Shown one piece after another: positions 16,642-24,439 of a stretch of DNA of 64,000 nucleotides. The notes under the pieces are model-generated. The model saw only the letters and a program-made list of their open reading frames with translations, ran no database searches and had not been told where the DNA came from. The stretch's first letter is position 1. Each line of letters opens with the position of its first letter. The DNA is taken from positions 186,001 through 250,000 of the forward strand of contig NZ_MAEW01000010.1 in assembly GCF_002013375.1 (NCBI RefSeq), read 5' to 3'. Origin of the DNA: Mycobacterium sp. D16Q13. Its GTDB lineage: Bacteria; Actinomycetota; Actinomycetes; Mycobacteriales; Mycobacteriaceae. Made by a program: the position numbers and the translations under genes.

Positions 16642-17355
16642 TCATAGCGCTGCGGGATCCAAGATCACCGAGACCGCCTCCAGCGTCTCGGCCCGTTCGC
16701 GAATCGAAGGCCAGTCTTCGTCAACGATTCCGGCCGCGGCGCGGCGCCAAGGATCCGACAGTGACGCCTCAGCTGAACGAGCAATTGGGTCGGCGTCGAT
16801 GAGATCGCGCAACACAGCCCTTGCCGCCGCATCGGCATCGCCGTCATGACAGGCGGTGAGCTCAAATCCCCTGTCGTTCCACCGAACGCGTGAGGCGGCA
16901 TACACCTCGACGAACGCCGGCACTGCGGTTTTCGGCGGAGGCGATTCATCGGACTCGCCGGCGACAAGCGTGCATTCCTCGATGGTGTATTCGACTGCGG
17001 CCCGGCGGTAACACCGCTCGGTATCGGGATACCTTGGCACGCGTAGACCCGCCGCGCGTTCGGAGATACGTTGCCAGGTCGGGATTGCGGTTACCCACAT
17101 CTCGTTGCGCACACAACCAAGCACACCTAGCTCGTCGGCAGCGACCACCGCGAGCGGATTCGTCGCCAGTATTTCGTAGAAGACTTCGAGGTAAGTGACC
17201 GTGCCATCGAAACCGCCGCCGAGATGCCATGTACGCATTGCTTCGGCCGTGGTGCCGCAGTGAACCAGTGACGCCACCGCTGGCTGGAATTCGTCCCATG
17301 CGAGATGTAGAGCGGCGAGACCGTATGCCGCAGCGTCGGGTTCGGCGTTACTCAT
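16642..17355 (-). CDS. Hypothetical protein, last gene of a four-gene operon
   Basis: 237 residues, soluble. It contains HLAWDEFQPAVASLVHCG, WHLGGGFDGTVTYLEVFYEI, a basic centre and an acidic Ala-rich C-terminal helix set. No family recognised. Its start overlaps the stop of the Pro-rich coiled-coil gene by 4 bases (ATGA), so it belongs to the operon that begins with the serine protease. Its position at the end of an operon of secreted-type proteins could fit a cytoplasmic chaperone or immunity role, without direct evidence. Confidence 0.6.
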   Translation of the reverse strand: MSNAEPDAAAYGLAALHLAWDEFQPAVASLVHCGTTAEAMRTWHLGGGFDGTVTYLEVFYEILATNPLAVVAADELGVLGCVRNEMWVTAIPTWQRISERAAGLRVPRYPDTERCYRRAAVEYTIEECTLVAGESDESPPPKTAVPAFVEVYAASRVRWNDRGFELTACHDGDADAAARAVLRDLIDADPIARSAEASLSDPWRRAAAGIVDEDWPSIRERAETLEAVSVILDPAAL

Positions 17356-18614
17356 GGCTTGCGGCCGTTCTTGTTCTCGTTGTCACGGTCAGGTCGGTTC
17401 TGTGCAATCGTCCCGCCTGGCACGACACCCTGCTCGTATTCGATCGCGGGGTGGGCTGCGTGAATTTTCGGTGTTCCTTTGGCTGCACCTGGCCCGCCAG
17501 CCGCGGTGAAAGGCGGAACCATTCCCGGCTGGCCCATGCTTGTTTGAGCTGTGCCGGCCTGAGACTGCGCGGCGTTGAAACCAGTGGCATTGGCAAGTCC
17601 GGTTGCCCCGGATGCCCACGTGCGTAGGCCCCCGGGCCGTCCCCCGACTTCGGCCTCGGTGTGCAGACCTTTGACACTTGTCCCAGAGACGTCACGGGGC
17701 GTCTGAGCAGTGGCCGTCGTTGTCGCAGCGGTCGGCAACTGCGTCGACATGGGCACTGCGACTGGAACATTGGGAATGTCACTCGCACTAATGGCGTCCT
17801 CGGACTTGCGGTTATCCGGCCGCGCAGACGCTGCGGCCGGCGACTGTTGACCGGTCGTCGCGGCTGGGGCAACCTGGGGCTGCTGTTGAAAAGGTGTCTG
17901 ATTAAGAGATTGCATTTCCCGCTGCGGCCGAAGCTGACCCGTTCGGACAAGGAGATCACTCAGCGAATTGTCTGGAACAGAGGCGCTGGCGTTGAGCGCA
18001 CGGCTGGTAGATGTTGCCGGAGCGGGAGCGGCGGCTGAAGGTTTAGCAGGCGCTGCGGGTCCGGGCGTGGATCTGGTCTGAGAGGTTGGGTTGGGCCCGG
18101 GCGTCTTCTTACCGTGATTCTCGCCGTCTTTGCCCTTCTTGCCTTTAACTTCTGACAGTTTGGCTCTGGCGCGCTTTTCGGCACGCTCGTAGTCCTCGTC
18201 GGCTTGCTTACGGCGCTCGTTCAGATCAGCTGAATGCTGTATCGCTGCTTTCATTTTCGCGTCAGCAGCGATCACCGCGACCCCCTCTACCCGTTTGAGT
18301 TCCTCGCTGGCCGCGCCTATCGCCTTTCGGGCGTCGGCCAGCTCTGAATCGCGAGGGGCGTTGCGGTTCCAGATTCGAGCCGCATCCTCCCGCATTTTCA
18401 GCGCCTCGCACACCAGGTTCAGACGGTCGGCCTTCTGCTCGTTGGCCTGGGCTTGCGCGATGAGCCGTTCGCAGGCCTTGTTGATGGTCTTGCCCTTGTT
18501 TTCCCCCGAGAGTTCGGTGCAGCGACGCCGTTGTTCGGTAGCGCGGCGCGAGAGTGCGAGTGCTTCCGCATGTGCGCTTGCCGAACCCAGATCGGTGGGT
18601 TTGTCTTCGCTCAT
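17352..18614 (-). CDS. Coiled-coil plus Pro/Ala-rich protein of ESX-associated type
   Basis: 420 residues. Residues 1-170 are predicted helical and strongly charged (repeated A/E/K/R; ELKRVEGVAVIAADAKMKAA, ERRKQADEDYERAEKRARAK). Residues 170-420 are low-complexity Pro/Ala/Thr/Gln. This helical-head, disordered-tail layout is common among substrates or accessory proteins of mycobacterial type VII secretion. It starts 6 bases after the stop of the 106-residue helical protein and overlaps the next gene by 4 bases. Confidence 0.6.
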   Translation of the reverse strand: MSEDKPTDLGSASAHAEALALSRRATEQRRRCTELSGENKGKTINKACERLIAQAQANEQKADRLNLVCEALKMREDAARIWNRNAPRDSELADARKAIGAASEELKRVEGVAVIAADAKMKAAIQHSADLNERRKQADEDYERAEKRARAKLSEVKGKKGKDGENHGKKTPGPNPTSQTRSTPGPAAPAKPSAAAPAPATSTSRALNASASVPDNSLSDLLVRTGQLRPQREMQSLNQTPFQQQPQVAPAATTGQQSPAAASARPDNRKSEDAISASDIPNVPVAVPMSTQLPTAATTTATAQTPRDVSGTSVKGLHTEAEVGGRPGGLRTWASGATGLANATGFNAAQSQAGTAQTSMGQPGMVPPFTAAGGPGAAKGTPKIHAAHPAIEYEQGVVPGGTIAQNRPDRDNENKNGRKP

Positions 18615-18620
18615 GCCTGA

Positions 18621-18941
18621 TCAGCCTTCCGTCGCTTTGATTTCCGCGCTGGCCTGCTGATCAGTGCCTACCTCGGCTGTGGCCCACTCGCGCAGCTCCT
18701 CGACGATCCCGCGTAGTTCCTTGGTGCGGGCGGAGGCCTCGTCGGCGATCTCTTTCACGATTTCGATGACAGCTGTATTGGTGGACGAGCCGTCGGTGGC
18801 CGCCGGCAGTTTCAGCAGTTTGAGGATGCGCGGGGCGGGGTCGTCTTTGGCCAGGGCATCAAAGGCGTCGATTGTTTCTGCCAGGGCTTGTGGGTCGCGG
18901 ATGGCGACGGTGTCTTCGCCGCCACGCTCTTCAGTAGTCAT
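18621..18941 (-). CDS. Small helical protein (WXG100-sized)
   Basis: 106 residues, acidic and helical (PQALAETIDAFDALAKDD.. then AVIEIVKEIADEASARTKEL and IVEELREWATAEVG). Size and helical content fit an ESX-type small partner, although no W-x-G turn is present. It sits between the protease gene and the coiled-coil/Pro-rich gene with gaps of 47 and 6 bases. Confidence 0.55.
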   Translation of the reverse strand: MTTEERGGEDTVAIRDPQALAETIDAFDALAKDDPAPRILKLLKLPAATDGSSTNTAVIEIVKEIADEASARTKELRGIVEELREWATAEVGTDQQASAEIKATEG

Positions 18942-18988
18942 GCGGGCATGTTGCGCTGTGCGGACAGGCTCGACCGAAGGCGGCGCGA

Positions 18989-19807
18989 TCAGGGAGCAGT
19001 GAGTGCCGTTGCGCCCAGTCGTTGTAGGGCAGGCTCAAGGAAAGTTGCTTCGTCCTGACCGTTCTCAAATCCGCTGTGGATACCGACCAGACGAGCTTCG
19101 CCCTTTTGGTCGACCACAAAGACGGCCGCGCCAGAGTCTCCGCCTTGCGCCAGGCGTGGGGTGCGGACATATTGATCGTCCGCGGCGATCAGCGGACTAC
19201 ACACCACACCGCTCCAGGCTCCGTTGATGCAAATCGGAGTTCCCGCCGGCAATCTGCGGACCTCGGACGCTGTCATCACCCCGACCACAGGCCAACGTCT
19301 GGCGATTCGAGTGACGCCGGCATCGACCGCTCCGGTCCAGATCACCGCCGAGTCGCTGTAACCCTGCGGGGTCGGCTTGTCTTCTGCCCCGGTGATCACG
19401 CTGATCGAAACAGGTTCGGCCGCATTGGCATCGGCGAAAACGAACACTTCGCCGCCGGGCGTCTGGTCACAGTGACCGGCCGTGATAAAGCCCTTCCCTC
19501 GCGCGCCGATGACCGCGGGGCCCAGAGTGCAGTCTTTTGTCGAGCCATCAGATTGGTGTTGCCCGATAGCGATTCCGGGATATGGCTGAGTTCCGTATTG
19601 GCTGCCATACGAATCCCGGGGCACCACCACCTTTCCGCTCACGTCTACGTACCGTGACTCGGACGGCACGAGGATGTCGGCTTTCTGGGTGATCGGTGAG
19701 CCGGTCGCCAGCACCGCGTCACCGGCGACGCCTGTGGTAGAGCACGCCGACATAGCCGCCGCAGCCAAGGCTGCAATAGCTGTCAGAGCGAACCGGCGTT
19801 TGCACAT
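18989..19807 (-). CDS. Lipoprotein trypsin-like serine protease
   Basis: 272 residues from ATG 19807. The signal peptide ends in a lipobox AMSAC with Cys22. The protease domain has the chymotrypsin triad: ITAGHC (His112), YSDSAVI (Asp152) and GGDSGAAVF (Ser225), with Cys pairs flanking His and Ser. It should act as an active membrane-tethered protease outside the cytoplasmic membrane. It heads an operon of three further genes of ESX-like character, suggesting that it processes a co-encoded or co-exported protein, but it is not a mycosin (subtilisin) fold. The frame is open upstream to 19972; ATG 19807 is chosen because it gives a proper signal peptide. Confidence 0.8.
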   Translation of the reverse strand: MCKRRFALTAIAALAAAAMSACSTTGVAGDAVLATGSPITQKADILVPSESRYVDVSGKVVVPRDSYGSQYGTQPYPGIAIGQHQSDGSTKDCTLGPAVIGARGKGFITAGHCDQTPGGEVFVFADANAAEPVSISVITGAEDKPTPQGYSDSAVIWTGAVDAGVTRIARRWPVVGVMTASEVRRLPAGTPICINGAWSGVVCSPLIAADDQYVRTPRLAQGGDSGAAVFVVDQKGEARLVGIHSGFENGQDEATFLEPALQRLGATALTAP

Positions 19808-20007
19808 GCATCGATACTTGCACGCAGCCGCGAGATAAGCCGCGATGCAGCCCATTGTCTTTCGATGAAGCGCAAGAAACAGGGAGCCTCGGGGGCTGTT
19901 CGATCGCACATCTGCGGGTATCTGCCTAAATGAACCTGTACCTAGCCATGTTTGTTGGCTCTGCAAAGCCAAAACCGGCCGTAGATACGCGACGTACCCG
20001 AAAACGG

Positions 20008-21252
20008 CTAATCCCCTTCTGTCTCAGGCTGTTCTATGACGTGTAGATGTGTGATCCCTCCTTGGTTCACACAATCCTGCGCAAGTTCGTAGACCTGTTG
20101 ATGGAACTCTGCGTCGGACGCGACGGCGTTCAGCGTTGAGCGCACCGGCGAGTAGGAAGCCAGTGGAGTCGACGCCCCTTCATAGGTCTGACCAAAACTG
20201 TCGATTGTCAGGATGAGCAGGTGGTCCGCCCCTGCCCACTCAATCCCGACACACACGTCATACTCGCCGTGGTGCAACGCCGCAGCGGTCGCACGGACCA
20301 TGGCCGTGAAGTCCGCGACAACGGCCTCAATCCCCCGGGCTTCGATCTCCCAGCCCTCGAAACTACCGCCGTAAGTCCGGGGGTAGCCACCAACTGCAGC
20401 GGCCATCGTCACCGAGCCATCGTGGTGAACGCTCGCCCACGCTTCGCGCCACCTCAAGCCCTGGCTGGTCGCCGAATTGGGTGCGACCCATCGTCGCAGA
20501 CCTGGCCTGGGGTTGAGGCGGTCCACACTCTCAATTGGGTGCACGGCATCGCGCTTCGAGTACGTGAGGGTGATCGTCCCCGCCCGCTTCACGATGTCTA
20601 TGACGTCGTCACGTGTGGGGCGAGCAAGCCCAGGCAGTCGCGGATGAGCGACGGCGATCAGCCAGGCACGGTCGGCAGAGTCGCGGCCTGTGGCGGTCTC
20701 GACGTATAGGCCCTCGACCGCTTCCACGGCTCGGCGGCGCTCATCGAATCGCGCTCGGTACATAGCCTCGATCTGCCGTTCCTTCATCCACACGGTGTCG
20801 GCATCGTTGCGGATCGGAGCGCCGAAGTAGTCATTGCGATATATCAAGTGCGGCCCATCAACACTGGCCGGGACGACCACCGCAACCGCGCGAGGGCTAG
20901 TGCCAAGGCGCTGGATCTCGAGCCCAAACACCGGCGGCGAAATCGCTGTGACAGCTGCGCTCCGGAACGCGCGCTCGTGCTCCTGGGAGAACTCACCGAC
21001 ATCGCAACGCACTGTGGCGGCTTTTTGCTCCTCCTCAACCCCGTACACAATCACCCCGCCGCCGCTGTTAGACATCGCTGCGATGTCCTTCGGAACATCG
21101 CCCTGCGGAAGTCCCTTTATTGCCGGAAGCTCCGATTTCCAATCCAGATCATCGGTCTCGGTTACGGCTGCCGCGATCGCCTCATCGAGAAGCTCATTGG
21201 TCAGTGGACCAGGCTCCCGACCGAGTATGCGATGCAGCGCAGTGAAGGTCAC
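20008..21252 (-). CDS. Schlafen AlbA_2-domain protein
   Basis: 414 residues from GTG 21252. Residues about 35-100 read DLDWKSELPAIKG, KDIAAMSNSGGGVIVYGVEE, the Schlafen AlbA_2 signature (WK.E..., AMANS.GG.I..GV). Such domains bind nucleic acid or nucleotides and occur in transcription regulators and in phage-defence proteins. The C-terminal 250 residues are not recognised. It is divergent from the Ser/Thr kinase gene, with about 130 bases between. A longer start at 21315 is possible. Confidence 0.7.
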   Translation of the reverse strand: MTFTALHRILGREPGPLTNELLDEAIAAAVTETDDLDWKSELPAIKGLPQGDVPKDIAAMSNSGGGVIVYGVEEEQKAATVRCDVGEFSQEHERAFRSAAVTAISPPVFGLEIQRLGTSPRAVAVVVPASVDGPHLIYRNDYFGAPIRNDADTVWMKERQIEAMYRARFDERRRAVEAVEGLYVETATGRDSADRAWLIAVAHPRLPGLARPTRDDVIDIVKRAGTITLTYSKRDAVHPIESVDRLNPRPGLRRWVAPNSATSQGLRWREAWASVHHDGSVTMAAAVGGYPRTYGGSFEGWEIEARGIEAVVADFTAMVRATAAALHHGEYDVCVGIEWAGADHLLILTIDSFGQTYEGASTPLASYSPVRSTLNAVASDAEFHQQVYELAQDCVNQGGITHLHVIEQPETEGD

Positions 21253-21385
21253 AGGACAAGAGTAAGTATCGGAAGCACAATCTCCCGATACTGCTGACTC
21301 ACCCAGGTGAAGCACCTTAGCGTCAGCGCATAACTCTGACCGATATGAGCTGCCGTTGCCGGTTGTTTTGCGTACTGTCCTATCC

Positions 21386-22942
21386 GTGGTCTTGGAGAAC
21401 GGGACAGCTTTCGAAGGTTATGCCGTTCAGTCCCTCCTGGGCAGCGGCGGGATGGGTGATGTGTACCTGGTCCGAAACACCCGACTGGACCGTCTTGAAG
21501 CGCTGAAGGTACTGCGGACGCAGATCAGCGAAGATGACGACTACCGCGACCGATTCATGCGTGAAATCAAGCTGGCAGCCAAGTTGCGCCACCCCAACAT
21601 CGTGCAAGTCCATCACAGCGGCGATCATGACGGTCAGCTATGGATGTCGATGGACTACATCGACGGCGCTGATTGCACTCAGCTGTTGAAAGAACGCGGT
21701 TCAGACGGCCTAGCTCCGATCGAAGTACTGCAGATCGTTTCGGCGATTGCCGATGCGCTGGATTACTCGCATGGTCAGGATCTATTGCATCGTGACGTCA
21801 AGCCCGCAAACATATTAGTGACCACCGACGCCCGCACAGGGCGCAAGTCAATGTTCCTTGCAGACTTCGGCATTGCCCGCCCTCTTGATGATCTGCTGAG
21901 CAGTCTGACTGCCACCAATATGGTGCTCGGCACTGTTGGTTACGCCGCACCTGAACAGATCACCGGACAGACGTTGGATGGGCGTGCCGATCAGTATGCG
22001 TTGGCGGCCACGGCATTTCAGCTGTTCACCGGATCGGCAATCATGTCGAACCCCAGCCTTCCTATGTTGATTCAGCGTGTCCGGACTCCGGCGCGCAAAC
22101 TCTCGGACGTCAAACCAGAACTGGCCGCGTATGACGCAGCCATGGCGAAAGCTTTGTCGATCGATCCCGCTGATCGTTTTGGCACCTGTCGGCAATTTGC
22201 CGACGCGTTGGCCGGCAATACCGATACGCAGCTTCGTTCCGGCTACGCGCCAACCGATATGAGCCAAACACAGCTCAACCCGGCCAATCAGCGCGTATAC
22301 GGCCCTCCGCCTACGCAGATTCGGCCGCTCGCGCAACCCGTGGTGTCCGCCCAGGGCCGTTCGGCCCCGGCGCAATCCGGTTCACACACGGCGCTCATCG
22401 CTGCCATTATTGGCGGCGCACTGATTCTGGGATGCCTTGTAGTGGGCGCGGCATGGCTGATGCGTCAGCCCGACGCAGGGCAAACCTCTCGGGCTATTGA
22501 GTCAACGCCAACTGTGCCAATGGTGACCGACGCCGTTTCAGTCACACTAACGCCGTCGCAGGCTCCGTATCGTTCATCGAGCCGGCCACCTGAACCACCC
22601 ACAATGGTCCTGCCGGACGCCGACACAAGAGGATTTACCGGCTACAACGGGCTCGCGCGCTGCGTTTCCGGGGCGCGGGCTGAGTTCATATTGCGGACCA
22701 CAGAATCTGCGGTAGTTATCTGCAGATCCGCCTCTGGCAGTCTGTCGTATCGTGGATTACGGCTCAGCGACAACGCCACGCTCACACTGTCCAACGTTAA
22801 AGTCGCTACCGATGGATGGTTTGTCACCAACACCACTGAGGCCACCTACTACTACCTGGTGAACAGCGCAGGACTTCAGATATTCAAGGAAAGCAACCTG
22901 ATCGGAGACGAGCCCGCTGTCGAAAGCGCGACTCCAAACTAG
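21386..22942 (+). CDS. Transmembrane serine/threonine protein kinase
   Basis: 518 residues from GTG 21386. The kinase domain spans about 10-275: GSGGMG glycine loop (19-24), Lys41 in ALKVL, Glu in the C-helix (MREIKLAAKL), HRDVKPANIL (135-144), DFG (160-162) and YAAPEQ. One membrane helix lies at about 335-360 (HTALIAAIIGGALILGCLVVG), followed by a Thr/Pro linker and an extracellular sensor-like domain with a Cys pair (ARCVSG.. and VVICRSASG). It is the PknD/E/H-type layout. The frame is open to TTG 21356. Its partner substrates are unknown; the AlbA_2 gene is divergently placed. Confidence 0.85.
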   Translation: MVLENGTAFEGYAVQSLLGSGGMGDVYLVRNTRLDRLEALKVLRTQISEDDDYRDRFMREIKLAAKLRHPNIVQVHHSGDHDGQLWMSMDYIDGADCTQLLKERGSDGLAPIEVLQIVSAIADALDYSHGQDLLHRDVKPANILVTTDARTGRKSMFLADFGIARPLDDLLSSLTATNMVLGTVGYAAPEQITGQTLDGRADQYALAATAFQLFTGSAIMSNPSLPMLIQRVRTPARKLSDVKPELAAYDAAMAKALSIDPADRFGTCRQFADALAGNTDTQLRSGYAPTDMSQTQLNPANQRVYGPPPTQIRPLAQPVVSAQGRSAPAQSGSHTALIAAIIGGALILGCLVVGAAWLMRQPDAGQTSRAIESTPTVPMVTDAVSVTLTPSQAPYRSSSRPPEPPTMVLPDADTRGFTGYNGLARCVSGARAEFILRTTESAVVICRSASGSLSYRGLRLSDNATLTLSNVKVATDGWFVTNTTEATYYYLVNSAGLQIFKESNLIGDEPAVESATPN

Positions 22943-23004
22943 GAAGGCAGCGACCTAGCACTCACCGCTTCGCTCCGTGAGGCACGGGTCCGGTGTTCCA
23001 TCGT

Positions 23005-23604
23005 CTACTCGGGGCTGCTGATTTGGTTACCGACCGCTGGGGGCGGAGACACCGCTTTGGGTAACTTCCTGATGCGTTCGGCGTACTCGAATTCGATCTC
23101 TTGGATAGCGGCATCCATGCGTTCTAACCGCTGCTGGTACTGGGCTGCTTGTTCCGCGCGGGCGATCTGCTCAGCATCTAGCTGAACCCGGACTGCCGGG
23201 CTGTCCAGTTCGTCAACCGACCAGTCGTGACCGTCACTTACCTGGGTGTACCTGGTCCCATCGACTTCGTAGCCTTCGGACTCGATACGCCGAATCAACC
23301 GTAGGAACGGTTGTTTGCGTTCGTGAACAATGTTGCCGCATTCCTGAATGAGACGGCTCAAATCGCGTAGTGCAGTCTCCACGAACACCGAGACTCGTAT
23401 CCAGTCCTCCGAATCATTCATCAGCATGCTTGTCGTCATAGGCGCATCGGCAGGAATCACATCCGTGATCGTTCGAAGCTGCGCATCCAAGGCGTCCAGC
23501 AGCTCGCGAGCGGCTAACCCTGTCGGCTTTTGGCCTAATTCACGCTCAATCTCCCGATGCAGGGAAACCAGTTTGTCGCGTAATCCGTGCAGAACCTTGA
23601 TCAT
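23005..23604 (-). CDS. Helical coiled-coil protein, last gene of an ESX-type operon
   Basis: 199 residues from ATG 23604, preceded by GAGGGGTGGG. The sequence is helical and charged (VLHGLRDKLVSLHREIEREL, DLSRLIQECGNIVHERKQ, ARAEQAAQYQQRLERMDA) with a Pro-rich end. The central EGYEVDGTRYTQV suggests a short beta hairpin. Unknown family. It follows the 133-residue gene after 152 bases and probably ends the minus-strand unit that starts at 26808. Confidence 0.55.
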   Translation of the reverse strand: MIKVLHGLRDKLVSLHREIERELGQKPTGLAARELLDALDAQLRTITDVIPADAPMTTSMLMNDSEDWIRVSVFVETALRDLSRLIQECGNIVHERKQPFLRLIRRIESEGYEVDGTRYTQVSDGHDWSVDELDSPAVRVQLDAEQIARAEQAAQYQQRLERMDAAIQEIEFEYAERIRKLPKAVSPPPAVGNQISSPE

Positions 23605-23756
23605 GACCCCACCCCTCTCGTGCAAGCGCCATGATAGGGACCTCAATGCATCGGCGGACGTAGATGCCTGCACCCATGTGGAAACTGGGTGCCGCGGTTG
23701 GCTGCAGTCGATCGCGGCGGCCGCATCGTCATGCGTCAAAGCTATTCGACGAGAAG

Positions 23757-24158
23757 CTAGCAGCCCTCTGTGTCCGCTTTCATGAGCGTGGCCTGCGTCT
23801 GCGCAGTGGCAACCTCATCCGCCACGAGGGCAGCCAGGTAAGCCGCGAACCCAGGCCCCGGCGTGTAAGTGCGATTGACCGCGTCGTATTTCTCGCCGCG
23901 CTCGATCAGCCGGCGCCCGAGCGTGGCTACCGGAATGTCGGTCGGTGGGAGTTTTTTGGACCGGATCACGGCATCGAGCGAGGCCATCGCCGCATCAAGT
24001 AGTGCCGCCACCTTCGCCTTCTGCGCGGCCGGGCTTGGCTCCCGCGTGTCGCCGAGCTCAAGCGCGACAGCTTTGGTCTGTGACGAGCAGGCGATAGATG
24101 ACGAAAGAGCGTGCAGGTAAAGCTGCATCTCACGGCCTGCGTTAGGAATCGTTGTCAT
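23757..24158 (-). CDS. Hypothetical helical protein of an ESX-type operon
   Basis: 133 residues, helical. It starts inside the end of the EspD/YbaB-like gene (17-base overlap), so it is translationally coupled. Features include AGREMQLYLHALSSSIACSS at the N-terminus and KKLPPTDIPVATLGRRLIERGEKYD before a C-terminal AAYLAALVADEVAT helix. Not recognised. Confidence 0.55.
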   Translation of the reverse strand: MTTIPNAGREMQLYLHALSSSIACSSQTKAVALELGDTREPSPAAQKAKVAALLDAAMASLDAVIRSKKLPPTDIPVATLGRRLIERGEKYDAVNRTYTPGPGFAAYLAALVADEVATAQTQATLMKADTEGC

Positions 24159-24426
24159 TGTCTAGCCCTTCCCTGGATTGTTTCTGCCACATGCTGAATG
24201 CGTTGAAGATGCATGCGTTGAGCGCGTCCTGGAGCTGGTCAAGCGGTATGCGAAGCATCCCGTCACTGATACCGATGTAGACGATCTGCTGGTCCTGCAC
24301 GGCTACGGCGACGTGTGGGTCGTCGGGGTCATCGATCGCGATGCCCACGGCCTCTGCCGCGCTAAAGGCCGCTTTGGACCATACGTTTTCGATGTCGGTA
24401 AAAATTTCGGAAAGTTTCCTTGCCAT
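24142..24426 (-). CDS. EspD/YbaB-like small protein
   Basis: 94 residues: an N-terminal helix (MARKLSEIFTDIENVW), then HVAVAVQDQQIVYIGISDGM as a beta hairpin and PLDQLQDALNACIFNAFSMW as a long helix. The beta-hairpin followed by an L..L...l..AI..A helix is the YbaB/EbfC layout also found in EspD-type proteins of ESX loci, where such proteins stabilise secreted partners. It lies 13 bases after the large Pro-rich gene and overlaps the next. A frameshifted paralogue is at 38-297. Confidence 0.6.
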   Translation of the reverse strand: MARKLSEIFTDIENVWSKAAFSAAEAVGIAIDDPDDPHVAVAVQDQQIVYIGISDGMLRIPLDQLQDALNACIFNAFSMWQKQSREGLDNDNDS

Positions 24427-24439
24427 CGCTGATCACCCA

